From contig NC_092866.1 in NCBI RefSeq assembly GCF_032062135.1, positions 22,324,862 to 22,388,861 on the forward strand: a stretch of DNA of 64,000 nt. Direction: 5' to 3'. Of this stretch, positions 49,490 through 60,910 are shown piece after piece. The notes under the pieces are model-generated. The model searched no databases. It was not told the DNA's origin and was given only the letters and a program-made list of their open reading frames with translations. The position numbers were made by a program, and so were the translations under genes. Numbering within the stretch: position 1 is the stretch's first letter; each line of letters begins with the position of its first letter. Origin of the DNA: Pyxicephalus adspersus. Taxonomy: Eukaryota > Chordata > Amphibia > Anura > Pyxicephalidae.

Positions 49490-49990
49490 TAGGGATGAGC
49501 CTCTGACAGCCTTACAAAATTTTCCTCGAACTTCCGTTGGGCCTGTAAAATTTTGGCGAACCAATTTCACATATCCACGGTCCAGGTTCCCACACTCCCT
49601 GGGCTGTACTTATCAATGATAAGTACAGCCCAGAGAACGTAAGAACCTGGACGGTCACAGCTGAACTCATATGACCTCTCAATGGAGATTCTCCATTGAG
49701 AGGTCATATGAGTTCAGTAGTACGCCTGCGGTCACAGCTGATTGGAGGCACGTGCCTTCAATCAGCTGTGACCGCAGGTTATTATTATTATTATTAAACA
49801 GGATTTAATTTCCCACGGTTCCCACGGTCCAGGTTTCCATGCTCCCTGGGCTGTACTTATCATTGATAATACAGCTCAGGGAGGGTGGGAACCTGGACGG
49901 TCACAGCTGAACTCATATGACCTCTCAATGGAGAGTTCAGTAGTATGCCTGCGGTCACAGCTGATTGGAGGCATCATGAAAATCTGGACT
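49490..49990. mobile_element. hAT-like hairpin repeat with internal tandem duplication
   Basis: The left end TAGGGATGAGC at 49490 matches the hAT-like termini elsewhere. Inside are hairpins at 49599-49633, 49661-49717 (perfect 28-bp arms around one base) and 49725-49778. From about 49815 the hairpin region repeats in a second copy in which two hairpins have collapsed. The two copies are joined by an ATT tract and a LINE/SINE-tail remnant. No coding sequence and no clear right end. Confidence 0.65.
49779..49811 (-). repeat. Remnant of L2-type LINE or SINE 3' tail
   Basis: On the minus strand TAAATCCTGTTTAATAATAA runs into an ATT/AAT repeat, like the 3' terminus of the LINE at 237-290. Only about 30 bp remain. 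Confidence 0.5.
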
Positions 49991-50159
49991 TTGACCTTGA
50001 TTATATTTTTTCCATTTTTTTGTAGATTTGCTGATGTGCTAGAGATCATTGGTCCATGGCATCACCCAATTTTGGCCTAGATTTTAGCTATGCCAACTGG
50101 CCTCACATTTGACTCTAGAATACTTTGGTGTACAGAGAAGCTCATTGTGATCTCAATTG

Positions 50160-50378
50160 ACCTGATTTATTAAAGCTGTACAAGGCTGGAGAGTATAAAC
50201 TTTCATTGGTGAAGCTGAGGGATTCAGCAAACCTGGAATGGATCTGGTCTAAAATTCAAAACATTTGCTAGCAAATAGCAAATGACTTTGAAGAAATCCA
50301 TTCAGTTTCTGGATCACCCAGCTTCACTGATGAAAGTGTATCCTCTCTAGCTTTGGAGAGCTTTAATACATCAGGCCC
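50160..50378. mobile_element. Fold-back MITE, copy 5
   Basis: Starts CCTGATTTATTAAAGCTGTA and ends GGAGAGCTTTAATACATCAG then GCCC. The central CATTTGCTAGCAAATAGCAA is intact. The arms are close complements over almost the full length. Confidence 0.9.
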
Positions 50379-50481
50379 AATGAGTGCAAGGTGCCACTGT
50401 CCTGTGGCTGCAAAACAAGCCCAATCATCATTCCTCCACTACCACGCTTGACACTTATAATGTATTTGTGCTGATATTCTG

Positions 50482-50704
50482 ACCCTGATTTAAAAAAGTT
50501 CTCTAAGGCTGGAGAGAATACACTTTCACCAGTGAAGCTGGGTGATCCAACAAACCTGGGATGGATCTGGTCCAGGGTTCAAAGCATTTGCTAGCAAATA
50601 GCAAATGACTTTGAAGAAATCCATTCCAGGTTTGCTTGATCACCTAGCTTCACTGGTGAAAGTGTATTCTCTCCAGCCTTGGAGAGCTTTAATAAATCAG
50701 GTCC
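50482..50704. mobile_element. Fold-back MITE, copy 6
   Basis: Starts ACCCTGATTTAAAAAAGTTC and ends GGAGAGCTTTAATAAATCAG then GTCC. It lies only 103 bp from copy 5, in the same apparent orientation, judged by the central CATTTGCTAGCAAATAGCAA. Confidence 0.9.
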
Positions 50705-53225
50705 TCTGTGTCTAGATTTTGTCAACTGTGGCACTGTGCATATCTTCTTTTTGGTATCCTTTGTCTAAAGGACAGGGTTCTGGAATCTTGTGATTTTTTC
50801 AAACACAACTTTGCAAACCTAAGTCATATCCATTTTGGAAAGAAGAGGATTTCTCCAAGTAACTCTTCCAAACTAGTCATACTTGTTAAATCTTTTTCTA
50901 GATTTTTTGCCTGATGTCCTGATGCAGAACCTAAGAATTGAAAGAGAGTGTACCTAAAAACAATTCTTTTATTATCAGTTGGCAGCCAAATTCCTTTCAG
51001 ACTTTATTGGATCAAAAATCAGACAGGAAGTAAACATCAGGCTGTGTAGGCCTTATAATCAACACAGATCAGTGCTAATGTCTACACATATCTTCATGAT
51101 GTCATTGGCTGATATTACATGACTATATCGCATAGGGTATACTAAATGTGTAATAAAAGTAGCAGGCCACACCGAAATCCAACATGACATAATTTCTGTT
51201 ATTCCTCAAATCAAGATCATCAGAAGAACAACATATCTGGTTTGTTACCAAGGCTTGCATCATAAGTACACATTAAGGGATTGTTCTATATGAGCTATAA
51301 AGCCTAACATTTCACTAGTGACTACATTTCACTCCAACTATAACTATCTGAGGTGACAGTTTCTGCGGGTGGGTTTGTAGACTAGCCTAGTTGATTCTAT
51401 AAAATGTACTAATGTTAGTTTTGTTTTGTGTATTGATCATTATTTTACTTTTTTATTTTCTTTTTTTTCTTCTGTTTGTTATTCTGTAAAATAAATTATG
51501 AAATTAATGAAGGAATTGGTTTTGTTACAAGAACAGATCCACAATACTTCGAAAGGTTTGTTTAACCTTCAGGAGCCATTTAAAGCTGATGGTAAAGCAA
51601 GCATCAAAACCATTACAAAATTTACCAGTCTTTGAAAACAATGGTAGTCAAAAATCAAAAATCAAACTTTACTGAATGCAAGCATACCAAGCATCAGCCA
51701 CCATTGTCTGCTTCTGCACATAAAGAACATATTTGCTGATAAATTTAGGTAAAATTATCCAAAGCATGTGTATGAGTATCTTTTCCATTTATGCTAAAGG
51801 TCACCTTCCCCTAAATTGCAGGCAAAAGGAATAATGCTATATTTTTTTCATCCTAACTTTTACATGTTGTTTCCATACATTTTGCTTCCTGCTGTTAAAT
51901 TATCCTGGCATACATAACACCCTATACTGCTCTCTGATATAACAATAGCAAGGGACGATCAGACACGTTTGCAAAATAGTTTTTTACATGAAAAATTTTT
52001 GCAAGTGGTGAAATTTTCATAAAAATTGGCCTTATTTTCACCCTATAGCAAAAAAATAGCAAAAGAAGATTCCCAGGAGGCTGAGGATTTTCCCATCATT
52101 CTTTATCGCTGCATCTGTAAAAATGAAAGGGGGCCCAAAAAATGTTCTTAATTATTTAAAAAAAACATCAATTTTTCCATGATGTAAAAGGAATAGCCAC
52201 CCGTGTACACAATGGTAAAAATGTATGGATAGGTCCAGAATAAAGGCTATACTTATTACAGTACCTTGGATCCTGCAGAGCCATATTTAAAATATTAGGG
52301 CCTTGCGTATTTGTTATTTCTAATAGCCATGTGTATTTTGCCACCACCATTACAACTTAATACCATCTTGAATTTAAATGTAAAATGTTATTTATTGGAG
52401 ACAACTTGCCATCAACCATATGTGCCAACTTAGAAATGGGGCTTATTTCCTTTAGAGAATCAGAAGGCGTCTGCATGAGATTTTTGTGACTTCACTCAGC
52501 ATAGCTTCCTCATTCCTTGAGTCCCTTTGCTATATTTATCCAAAAACATCCAAGTAGCTGAATCAAACATTTAGGAAAATAAAAATGTGTAAACGTTGTG
52601 CTGCATATGCCTTATAATTGGACTCTTGACTTATTTTTCCTGTATCACTATTAATAAATGATCAGATACACGCGACAATATGCAGATGATCACATGCGTT
52701 CCTTATTCAAGCACACTTGACAGCAGGGGCTACATATAAAGCTGATTCACAGATTAACTTAGATCACAAGCCGTGTTCTTTAACATCTGACATGCAGACA
52801 CAAACATGCCATATGCTGACAAGTATATCTGCTGTTAGTTAATTAAATTTGTGGAGTGTACAATATAATAAGCAGTAAGTATTTTCAGCAGATTACATTT
52901 TTTCACAAAGCAGTACTGAATGAATGAGTAGGACGTATCTTGTTCTTCTCTGTTAAAAGTATCTAGGGATTTGCTGAAATATTGTGATATAAAAATCATG
53001 CTTGATATAACATTTTCTGTCTATTCAAATCTATTTCACATCATCTTTTCAAGACACTAATAAAAGATAAGAATGGTTAACCTAAAAGCAATGTTTATTG
53101 AAATTAAATCCACTGGGTTCCTCTAGTTCCTTTTAGAGAAAGAGGGGAAGTAGGAAAAGTAGGAGAGAGTAGGGGGAGCATTTGTTGCTCTGGTATGCTG
53201 TTTTACAGTAAATTCTTCTCTTCTT
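50705..53225. other. Intergenic DNA, no gene seen
   Basis: No recognised repeat or frame with a product. A block at about 52660-52820 looks non-repetitive, with no further evidence. Confidence 0.4.
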
Positions 53226-53248
53226 GACACACACACACAGACACACAG

Positions 53249-53289
<41 letters not shown>

Positions 53290-53294
53290 TATAT
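53226..53294. repeat. (CA)n then (TA)n microsatellite
   Basis: ACACAC units with AGAC interruptions pass into TA dinucleotides up to the adjoining MITE. Confidence 0.95.
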
Positions 53295-53747
53295 TAGTCC
53301 CTGAGTTAAGAACATCCGACATACAGATAACTCCTAGAAACAATTGGGGCTTCCCTGCTAGCTTGTGTGCAGGATGGAGGCTTTATGGGGGGAGGGGGGT
53401 GGTTTGCATGATTTGCAGAAGAAATCTTTTGCTAAACACAGCTGAGCAACATCTTGTAACTCTTTAATGACCAAGACAAACTCTGCAGCTGTTTCTTTTT
53501 GCATATTAAAGCACAGCTTGCTCCAGACGTTAATGAATGTCTAGGCTCCATAAAGATTTTTTTTTTTTTGCTTTGTTTGTGATTAACAGTGGGGATTTTA
53601 TACAGTAACTGATACCACACTGCCTAATAATATGTTGAGACAAACATCTGTCCTAATTGCATTTATTAAAATAATTTACCTGTCCTGACTTACATACAAA
53701 TTCAACTTAAGAACAAACCTACAGCCCCTATCTCCTATGTGACCCTA

Positions 53748-53749
<2 letters not shown>
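53295..53749 (+). mobile_element. TA-flanked MITE (Tigger/pogo-like ends), copy 3
   Basis: TAGTCCCTGAGTTAAGAACA on the left and a diverged GTGACCCTACT on the right. The first few terminal bases (CAGG) are lost. The body matches copies at 17229 and 36183. TA tracts lie directly on both sides. Confidence 0.85.

Positions 53750-53779
<30 letters not shown>
53750..53779. repeat. (TA)n microsatellite
   Basis: A pure TA run directly following the MITE. Confidence 0.95.
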
Positions 53780-53782
<3 letters not shown>

Positions 53783-55532
53783 TTAGTAACCTGCAAATTT
53801 GGTTACCTGCAGTGCAGTTTGCTGTTTGTATCGTATTTATATATTTTTCAAAATATATTTTTTATATATCTAAATATCTTTTTTTTTATTTATACCAGTA
53901 TTAGTTTTAGTGCTGGTATAAATGCCTATTATAGGGATAAATTCCTTTTAAAGCATTTTTGATTTTTATAATGTTAAATAATTAATTAATTGGTTTCTGC
54001 TTTACTGTAGTAATTTTGACTTAATCACAATGGTTTACCCATACCTGATAAGATATACCCACTTCACCTAAATAACACCCAATGTTTGCTGCAGCATGCT
54101 ACAATTACTACAACATCCCTTCTTACCCTCCCCTGTAACTTTTGCTATGATTCAAAAAAATGCAACCCGTATTATAAAACCAGGTTTTATACGGTATTTT
54201 AAAAACATGAAATACTCATTACTATTATTCCTTTGAAATGAAGGGTACGATGTTACCTGAATGTGGGCTGCAGATTAACATTTACAGGGCAGAGTCACAC
54301 TTATTTTGGAGAACACTGCCAGGCCGGATATTTGAGGTACAAACAGAAAGTCTATAGTGGAAAAACTATATCATTTTTTAGGCAGTGTGCATTAGATAAG
54401 GCTCGTAATGATTTTTGCAGATGCTACATCCACAGCCACAATACATTGTTTTTTTTTTCCTTTTACCATGAAAAAGTAGATGGAATTTGTTGACTGCTGA
54501 CTTTTTCCTATTAAGGCAGAAGGCGGGAACATTTTTTTAATAGAGACTCTGCTGTAAAGAAAGAAAGAAACAATAGCCAGCTGTCACAGCTAACTGATAT
54601 GCACCTTTGATCAGCCAAATGAATGTTGCAGGCATTTCTTATAGGAAGGAGATTGCTTATCGATCTATATCAAAATATGCATGCTAATCCTAGACAGTGG
54701 AGAGTATTTTCAAGTGGAGTTAATAATCTGATTGTTGTCCTGTCTGCTGCAATTCACTGAGCTCCGACTTCTAATCAGTCTGAGGTTCTGCAGTCAAATG
54801 CACTTTGTGCTTTAAATTTGGATTTGTGACAGTGATTGAGGAGGCCATGTAAAGATGTTGACAAATCAAATTGTTTGTTCCAGCACTGTTTTGCCAGAGA
54901 TCAAGTCCAAAGTAATAAGCTGTGAATTTGTTCATTACTTGTAGGGTGAAAAGGAATGATAAAATTCACCTGAACGATGATCTGGCAGAGCTCAGTCCAG
55001 TGTGGTATATGTGCTGTTTGGAGTAAATGTATTGTTGGTGATCGTTTTGTAAAGGTGGTATAAAAAAAGCTGCCCAGCTACTGCTTAACATACCAAAATA
55101 TGCATGTTTAAATGCAATCACTTAAAATCAAAATAAAAACAGCCAATCACAGGCAGATAAAACATGGTCTCTTTAGCCATTGGTGTACACCCAAATCAGC
55201 TATAACTAACTGCGTCCTCTGTCAGAATGTGAACACAAAGAAAGGATCATTCCCTTTGTACAGGAAAATGGAGTGATCTATAACCAAGAGTTGTGCTCAA
55301 GCTTATTCAACTTTGCAGCATAGATGTTGATGAGCAATTTGGTTTATGTGTATTTGTATACTTAAACATATGCACATTGCCACTATTTACAATTCAACTA
55401 TTTTAATACAAAATGAGAGTGGCCAATGTGGTCATCATTGCAGGCAGTAATATACACTGCATAAAGTATACATAATTGCATATATCTTTAAATCAAGACG
55501 TGACGAGCACCAGACCAATACATACATCTAAA
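53780..55532. other. Intergenic DNA with a candidate conserved noncoding stretch
   Basis: No gene seen. The stretch at about 54540-55000 is non-repetitive, of balanced composition and contains GTTAATAATCTGATTG and GCTGCAATTCACTGAGC. It looks like vertebrate conserved noncoding DNA, but conservation was not tested. A 76-codon frame at 54263-54493 has no recognisable product. Confidence 0.3.
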
Positions 55533-55574
55533 ATCTTGTTTCAAGGCCCAAACAACTTTCTCTTCATCAGGGCT
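55533..55574 (-). other. Hammerhead-like motif 7
   Basis: On the minus strand: CTGATGA (55570-55564), a long 20-base middle, then GAAAC (55542-55538) and AAG. Stem II would need a larger loop than in the other copies. GGTCTGGTGCTCGTCACGTC follows about 25-45 bp downstream on the same strand, recalling the GTCTAGTGCC block of the other copies. Confidence 0.3.
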
Positions 55575-58074
55575 TAGTAATAATCATAAATTAGACTGGA
55601 AAGCCGGTGCTTAGTATCAGACGGCTGCAACAGTAAACCACTTACATTTGCAGTAAATTTTTTAAATTGTATTTCTCCATGTAGATTTTGTAGTAGGTTC
55701 CGACAATGCAACTCATATTTTTGGATACGCATTACTCCACAGTACGTGCAGCTACAAAGGCGATTAAGTGTTTGTTTCAAAGCTTATATGTGGTTTGGTA
55801 AGAATACACAAATATTTGAATGTTTATTGCCTTGTTAAAGTTCTACTTTAAAGTGTTAAAAATGCTGTGAAGCTGTGCCCTTTTATATTGTGCCAATCTG
55901 TCTGTAGAAGCATTTTTGTTTATTAGTAAAGCTACAATAATATTCCAGGTTGGTGCTTCATTTTGTCTGGGAAATTCTAAAAAGACTTAATAGAGGATTG
56001 GTACTCTTGTTTGTTATCATCTACTCTGCCCCATCAGGAATTTACAATTTTTTAAAAGATTTAGCTGTACCAACTTTTCAATGCTTTCTAAATGTAAATT
56101 ATCTTGGACAGTGGAAAAATCTGCACTAAAACTTTAATGTAAATATAACTCTATTACTGAAATCTCAAATTAAAAAAAAATAGAACTACACTTAACCATG
56201 AACACACGATAGAATACAACTTCAGATCCAAGCTCTAATAGACTATTACAATAGTGTAATTTTAGACCACACAACTTTTAATTGTCTGGGATTTAAAGGA
56301 GATGCTGAATACACGGGCTGCTCAGACCAGTTATATATGATGTGGGTTATAGAACCTATATGAGCCTATAGAAGAAGACAACAACATGTATAAATGCCTA
56401 AATCAGCACTAAAAACTATGTATTGGTATATAATTTTTAATGTAGATAGAAGCACAATGAAACTAGACATTTCTACCTCCTATTGTATTGAAACCATACA
56501 GTTTTTTAGACTTAAAATGCATAGAGAAGATATACAGCCTCCATAGATATATTCTGTAGGATTCTGCCAGGTCATATCAAACGATAAGCATAGATATACA
56601 TGTATACATTACAGTATCCCCTATCGTCCTCTAGTTTTTACACATCTGCCTCCCCTTTGTAGTGCTGAGACGAGGAATTGCATTCTATAAAACTCAACAG
56701 ATTGTCTGCAAACAAGATGAAAATCATGGTAAGCAACAATGAGCATCACCAACCCTAAGGTAATTCTAAAATTGCCAATGTACACTTGAGTGCAAGTGTA
56801 AACATTAAGTCAGTCTATGAAATTGCAACATGTAAAAAGTATATTCAGATTGTTACATCTATGTTTGGTTTTGTGTTTTATATGTGGTTTGAGACCAAGA
56901 CCATGATCATTTGGGAATGTTGCATACTGTATCATAGTTTAATTGTTCCATGCCAAAGTGACCATCCTTTGGCTGATGGAAGATGCATGATAGCTCAAGT
57001 TATATTTGCACAAAATCCCTTGAAATCTCTACTGACAAACAAAGAGAAAACAAGTACTACATTACTAAATATTTATTAAAATAAAAATGCTACTTAAGCT
57101 TTTATAATCCTTAACATTCTCATTTCTTAATGTTGCAGAATCTCCTACAATTAAGTAAATACCAGTAAAATATAGAAAATAATACTAAAATGGAATGAGT
57201 TGTCAGTTATCTAAACATGTGTTTGTATATCCCGTATGTGTATTTGTACTGTATATGGAAGGGACTGAAAAAGATCTCTGTTGTCACTTCATTACACAGA
57301 TATAATAGACAACAGCTACCCCCTACTCAATTTAAAGCAGCCTGATGGATATCTCTGACCTTTGAACCTTTTGTTTCTCTTAAATCCTTTTTCTTTTGTA
57401 TTAGTGTTTGCTTTATTTTGGCTGTTGGGCCAAATTGAAGATTCCTGTTATATCTGACAAAACATGTTTGCTACCTCCTGCTATTAAAGATGGTCCCTGT
57501 AGTGCCAATATATTAGAATATACCTAGCTTGGATTTCTACATACAAATGTTCAGAGCACCATTAAGCCAAATGCTTTTTCTTTTGGATAGGGTGGGAAAG
57601 GATTAAAACATTAGTTTTAGAGTCAGAGTCAGATTTTCTTTCTGGTGTTAGAGGGTCAGAAGAACATAATGCGAAGTTGGGGCATATATTATGAGGCTTG
57701 TTTTGTAAATTATACTTTTACCAGGCTTTTCTGTATTTGCCCTCCTGTCCCAGTAGCTGTATTAACCTCATTTCCTTCATCTATATGTTACAGGAATAAA
57801 AGTAAGTCATAGACAGGAATAATAGCATGACGGACATGATATCTTTTCTTTAGTCTATTCAAAACTAAAAACAGTTTCAGTGAGCTTTAAGGGTGGAAAG
57901 CTTTGACCCTATAAATTTGCTTGCTTTTTATTACTTTACCCTCATCAATCATCGATTATTATCCCATAAGCTTACAGTAGAATTTACAACAAAGGGCTAG
58001 TTGTACATGATGACTTTAAAGTATCTACAGTTGACTGAGGATTTGAGGACTGGTTGTATGGAGAGGAGGAAGAC
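55575..58074. other. AT-rich intergenic DNA, no gene seen
   Basis: A 97-codon frame at 56786-57079 and a 68-codon minus-strand frame at 55780-55574 have no recognisable domain. No repeat family seen. Confidence 0.4.
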
Positions 58075-58486
58075 TAAAGCTACGTACACACTTCCAATTA
58101 TTATCGTTGGAAAACGAACGACGAACGTTCATGCACGATATATACGACCGATCGTATAGCACCGATCCTGCACATAGAGTTAACGACACGATCGTTCGTA
58201 GATATTGTACACACAATAGATACGATCGTTTGAGCGATAGAGGAACTAAGTGCACGACAGGAAAGTGAACGGACGTTCGTTCATCACGCATGCTCTGAAC
58301 ATGGACGATCAACGAACGACCGTACACACGAACGATGTTCAACGATCATCGTCCAATCCGATCCGTCGGTCCGGTCGTTCGTTTCCAGCGACTTTCCTCG
58401 TTCGTCGGCGTCGTTGGTTTTTTGCCCAATCGATCGTTCGTCGTTCGTTTGGAACGATAAAAATTGGAAGTGTGTACGCACCTTAA
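58075..58486. mobile_element. CpG-rich palindromic MITE
   Basis: The left end (58080 on) reads CTACGTACACACTTCCAATT and the complement of the right end reads GTGCGTACACACTTCCAATT. The match continues through TTATCGTT and AACGAACGACGAACG, giving arms of at least 50 bp. By hand count about 50 CpG dinucleotides occur in 412 bp, against very few in the flanks. ACGAACG and CGTTCGT words recur throughout. TTAA at 58483-58486 faces CTAA/TAAA on the left, so a TTAA target (piggyBac-like) is possible but not shown. The open frames in it (58342-58025, 58250-58486 and 58481-58284) result from the repeated CG-rich words and have no domain. Confidence 0.85.
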
Positions 58487-60523
58487 GGGAGCCAGGGGCT
58501 AAAGTAAGTAAAACTGCATTTGATGGTACCCAAGGCTATTAGAAACATTTACACCTTGCAGTGCAGTGAAAGCCTTACTACAAAGGTTGTTTTTTCATTC
58601 CACCACCCAGGCAGTAGGCTGGCTCTTGGCTGGAGTTTTGCAAATATTAACATGCCTTGAAGCGTCAAGGGAACTGAAAGCTTGTTCTTCACAAATCTAG
58701 GAAGGAAAGGGCTAGGTAATGATGGGCATCTTTAAACCAGTCATTAGGGTGGATTCTTGCTGCAGTTTCCAATGCAAACTTTGAAAAGCTCACAGTGTGC
58801 AGTAAAAAAAGCTAGGCAATTTCAGCATTGGAGAGGAGAATCGGGGTAGGCTGGAGTTCAGCTGAAAGAAAAATATGCACAATATTCATTTTTATTAAAC
58901 AAAAGCAGTATTATCCTAGTAAAATCAAATCTGTTGGTTTACATAAAATAATAAAAAGAGGTAACAAAACAACGAAAAGTTCCCCATTTTTATATACATT
59001 AATATTTCATACAGGTGTGAGCACATGGACTTGGCAGTGTTATTTGCACTATGTATTTGTTATTTGTCTATGTAATTACAGAATTCTGTGTGCTGGTTGG
59101 TGCATTCGGAACAGTGCAAAAAACCTTCAGTGAACTAGCTTTGTATACAGAGTGGGGTATTTTAGATATTATTTAATGTAGATTGTCCAATTTAAAAGTC
59201 AATAGGCCATCAACATAAAAAACTTGTAAGTTTCCCATCCTTTGATGGTTCCTCAAATTATTGTTTATGTATCTTTATGAATAAAGGTTAAGATGTTTTG
59301 AAGAAAACAAATATATATGTTTTGATTGCATATTCACTAAACATAGACATGGCTGACAATCGGTCAAATTCCCCTTTGCATTCACTGAGTCAAATAACAT
59401 CTGTCTTTCATGTTAAAATCTCTAACACGTTGTACACACAATATTTGTCAAGAATGATCATCTCGGGCAACAAAACCTGTAAAAGACATAAGTTAGGTCA
59501 ACTGAAAATAAATCCTTGTCTGGAAGAAAAAAAACTTTCTTGATTATCTTAAAAAAGCATTACCATAGAACGGATAGATAGCTGTTGTTAATAACTTTCC
59601 CTTTTCCAGTAAGCAAGGCCCATGGCTTTTATTTTCTCTTGGAATTTCTTAAAAACCTGTGTCTGGAATGCCTTACTCTTCTGATCTAATAAATACTCTT
59701 TGAGTTTTAAACTATATTGTCTCATTTCTGGTAGTAATACTTCCACATCACACAGACTTCTCCATGAAACAAGCAAGGGAGAAGACATTATCTTACAGTG
59801 CAGCAATATGTTTTTAAACTTTAATAACCATATGTTGTTGCAAAATTTCTGCCGTTACTTTCATGTTTTGTGGAATAGTTTGATAAAGAACCTTTCTTGT
59901 AAACAGAGGGCTGCATCCTTTACTTAAAGAAAAAACATAGCATCACAGAGTGTTTGATATTCTACTAATTTATACTCTTAAAAATTGTTAGGACAAATGA
60001 TCTTGGTTATATTCTCTTGTCTAAACATATGGCTTAGCTTGTGTACAACTGCAGTTTACTGTGTATATTAACCTCATAGGATATCATTCCTGGCAATTAT
60101 TCCAAGCTTCCACATGAACATTTTTTAACTATTTCCAGATAGCGTCTGAATGTAACCAGACATTTCTGGAGACAGGATTAATAAAAAAGGATGATTTTTA
60201 CAACAGCTTATTGGCATCATCAAAAAGAACAGAATAAAGCTAAAATTAATATCAGTCTACTCTGTAGAAATTCCTTTAAATATTTTAGGGAATTTAAAGC
60301 TGCCACTGATGTCTTCACCTTTTGATATTGCTAAATGTCTGGTCATTCTGATGAACCAATCCAGTGACTTCAGTGCTTTTTGAGGCACAGACCTGGAATC
60401 AATAGAGTGGCTTCAATGATTTTTGAGGGATGGACCTGTGACCAATACAGTTGGCAGATTTGGAGTACTAAACTTAGTTTAACTTTATTACCTGCAGGTT
60501 TGTTTTGGGTCAGTTATTTTTAG
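58487..60523. other. Intergenic DNA, no gene seen
   Basis: Frames at 58828-59133 and 59298-59543 have no recognisable product. No repeat family seen. Confidence 0.4.
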
Positions 60524-60631
60524 AAAATTTTTAGAAAAATATTTTTTGTTGCTTTTTTTTTACTTTAGTATTTACTTTAGAAAATACTAAAGTAAAAAAA
60601 AAGCAACAAAAAATATTTTTCTAAAAATTTT
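60524..60631. repeat. Perfect 50-bp inverted repeat with 8-bp spacer
   Basis: 60524-60573 is the exact reverse complement of 60582-60631, separated by ACTTTAGA. I checked homopolymer lengths in both arms by hand (nine T against nine A, six T against six A, and so on). The arms are AT-rich with GTTGC/GCAAC as the only mixed segment. The sequence could fold into a long hairpin or cruciform. No matching copy elsewhere in the window. Confidence 0.95.
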
Positions 60632-60870
60632 ACAATGGGAGATTCCTCTGTTGCACATAGACCACATCCTTAAAAAATACCCATATTTTTTAAAAAGAAA
60701 AAAACAAAACTTAGGGAATTTTAATGACAGATCATATGTAATCAAAGCATACATTTAAAAAAAAAAAATATTTTATTGATAAAAAACATACATTGCTTTA
60801 ACTTTAGGTTGAGATCAGAATCAATTTCTCTAATATGAGCTCTATTCTTAGAGCAGGTGCTCCAAAACTC

Positions 60871-60910
60871 AACATGTTTCGCTAGTTATCTACTACCACT
60901 TTGTCAGGGA
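60871..60910 (-). other. Hammerhead-like motif 8
   Basis: On the minus strand: CTGACAA (60907-60901), a middle with weak pairing, CGAAACATGT (GAAAC at 60880-60876). One conserved G of CTGANGA is replaced by A, so this copy is probably dead. Confidence 0.3.

Noticed and set aside
58025..58486. Overlapping 65-105-codon frames on both strands
   Set aside because: They arise from the repeated ACGAACG/CGTTCGT words of the CpG-rich MITE, which reduce stop codons.
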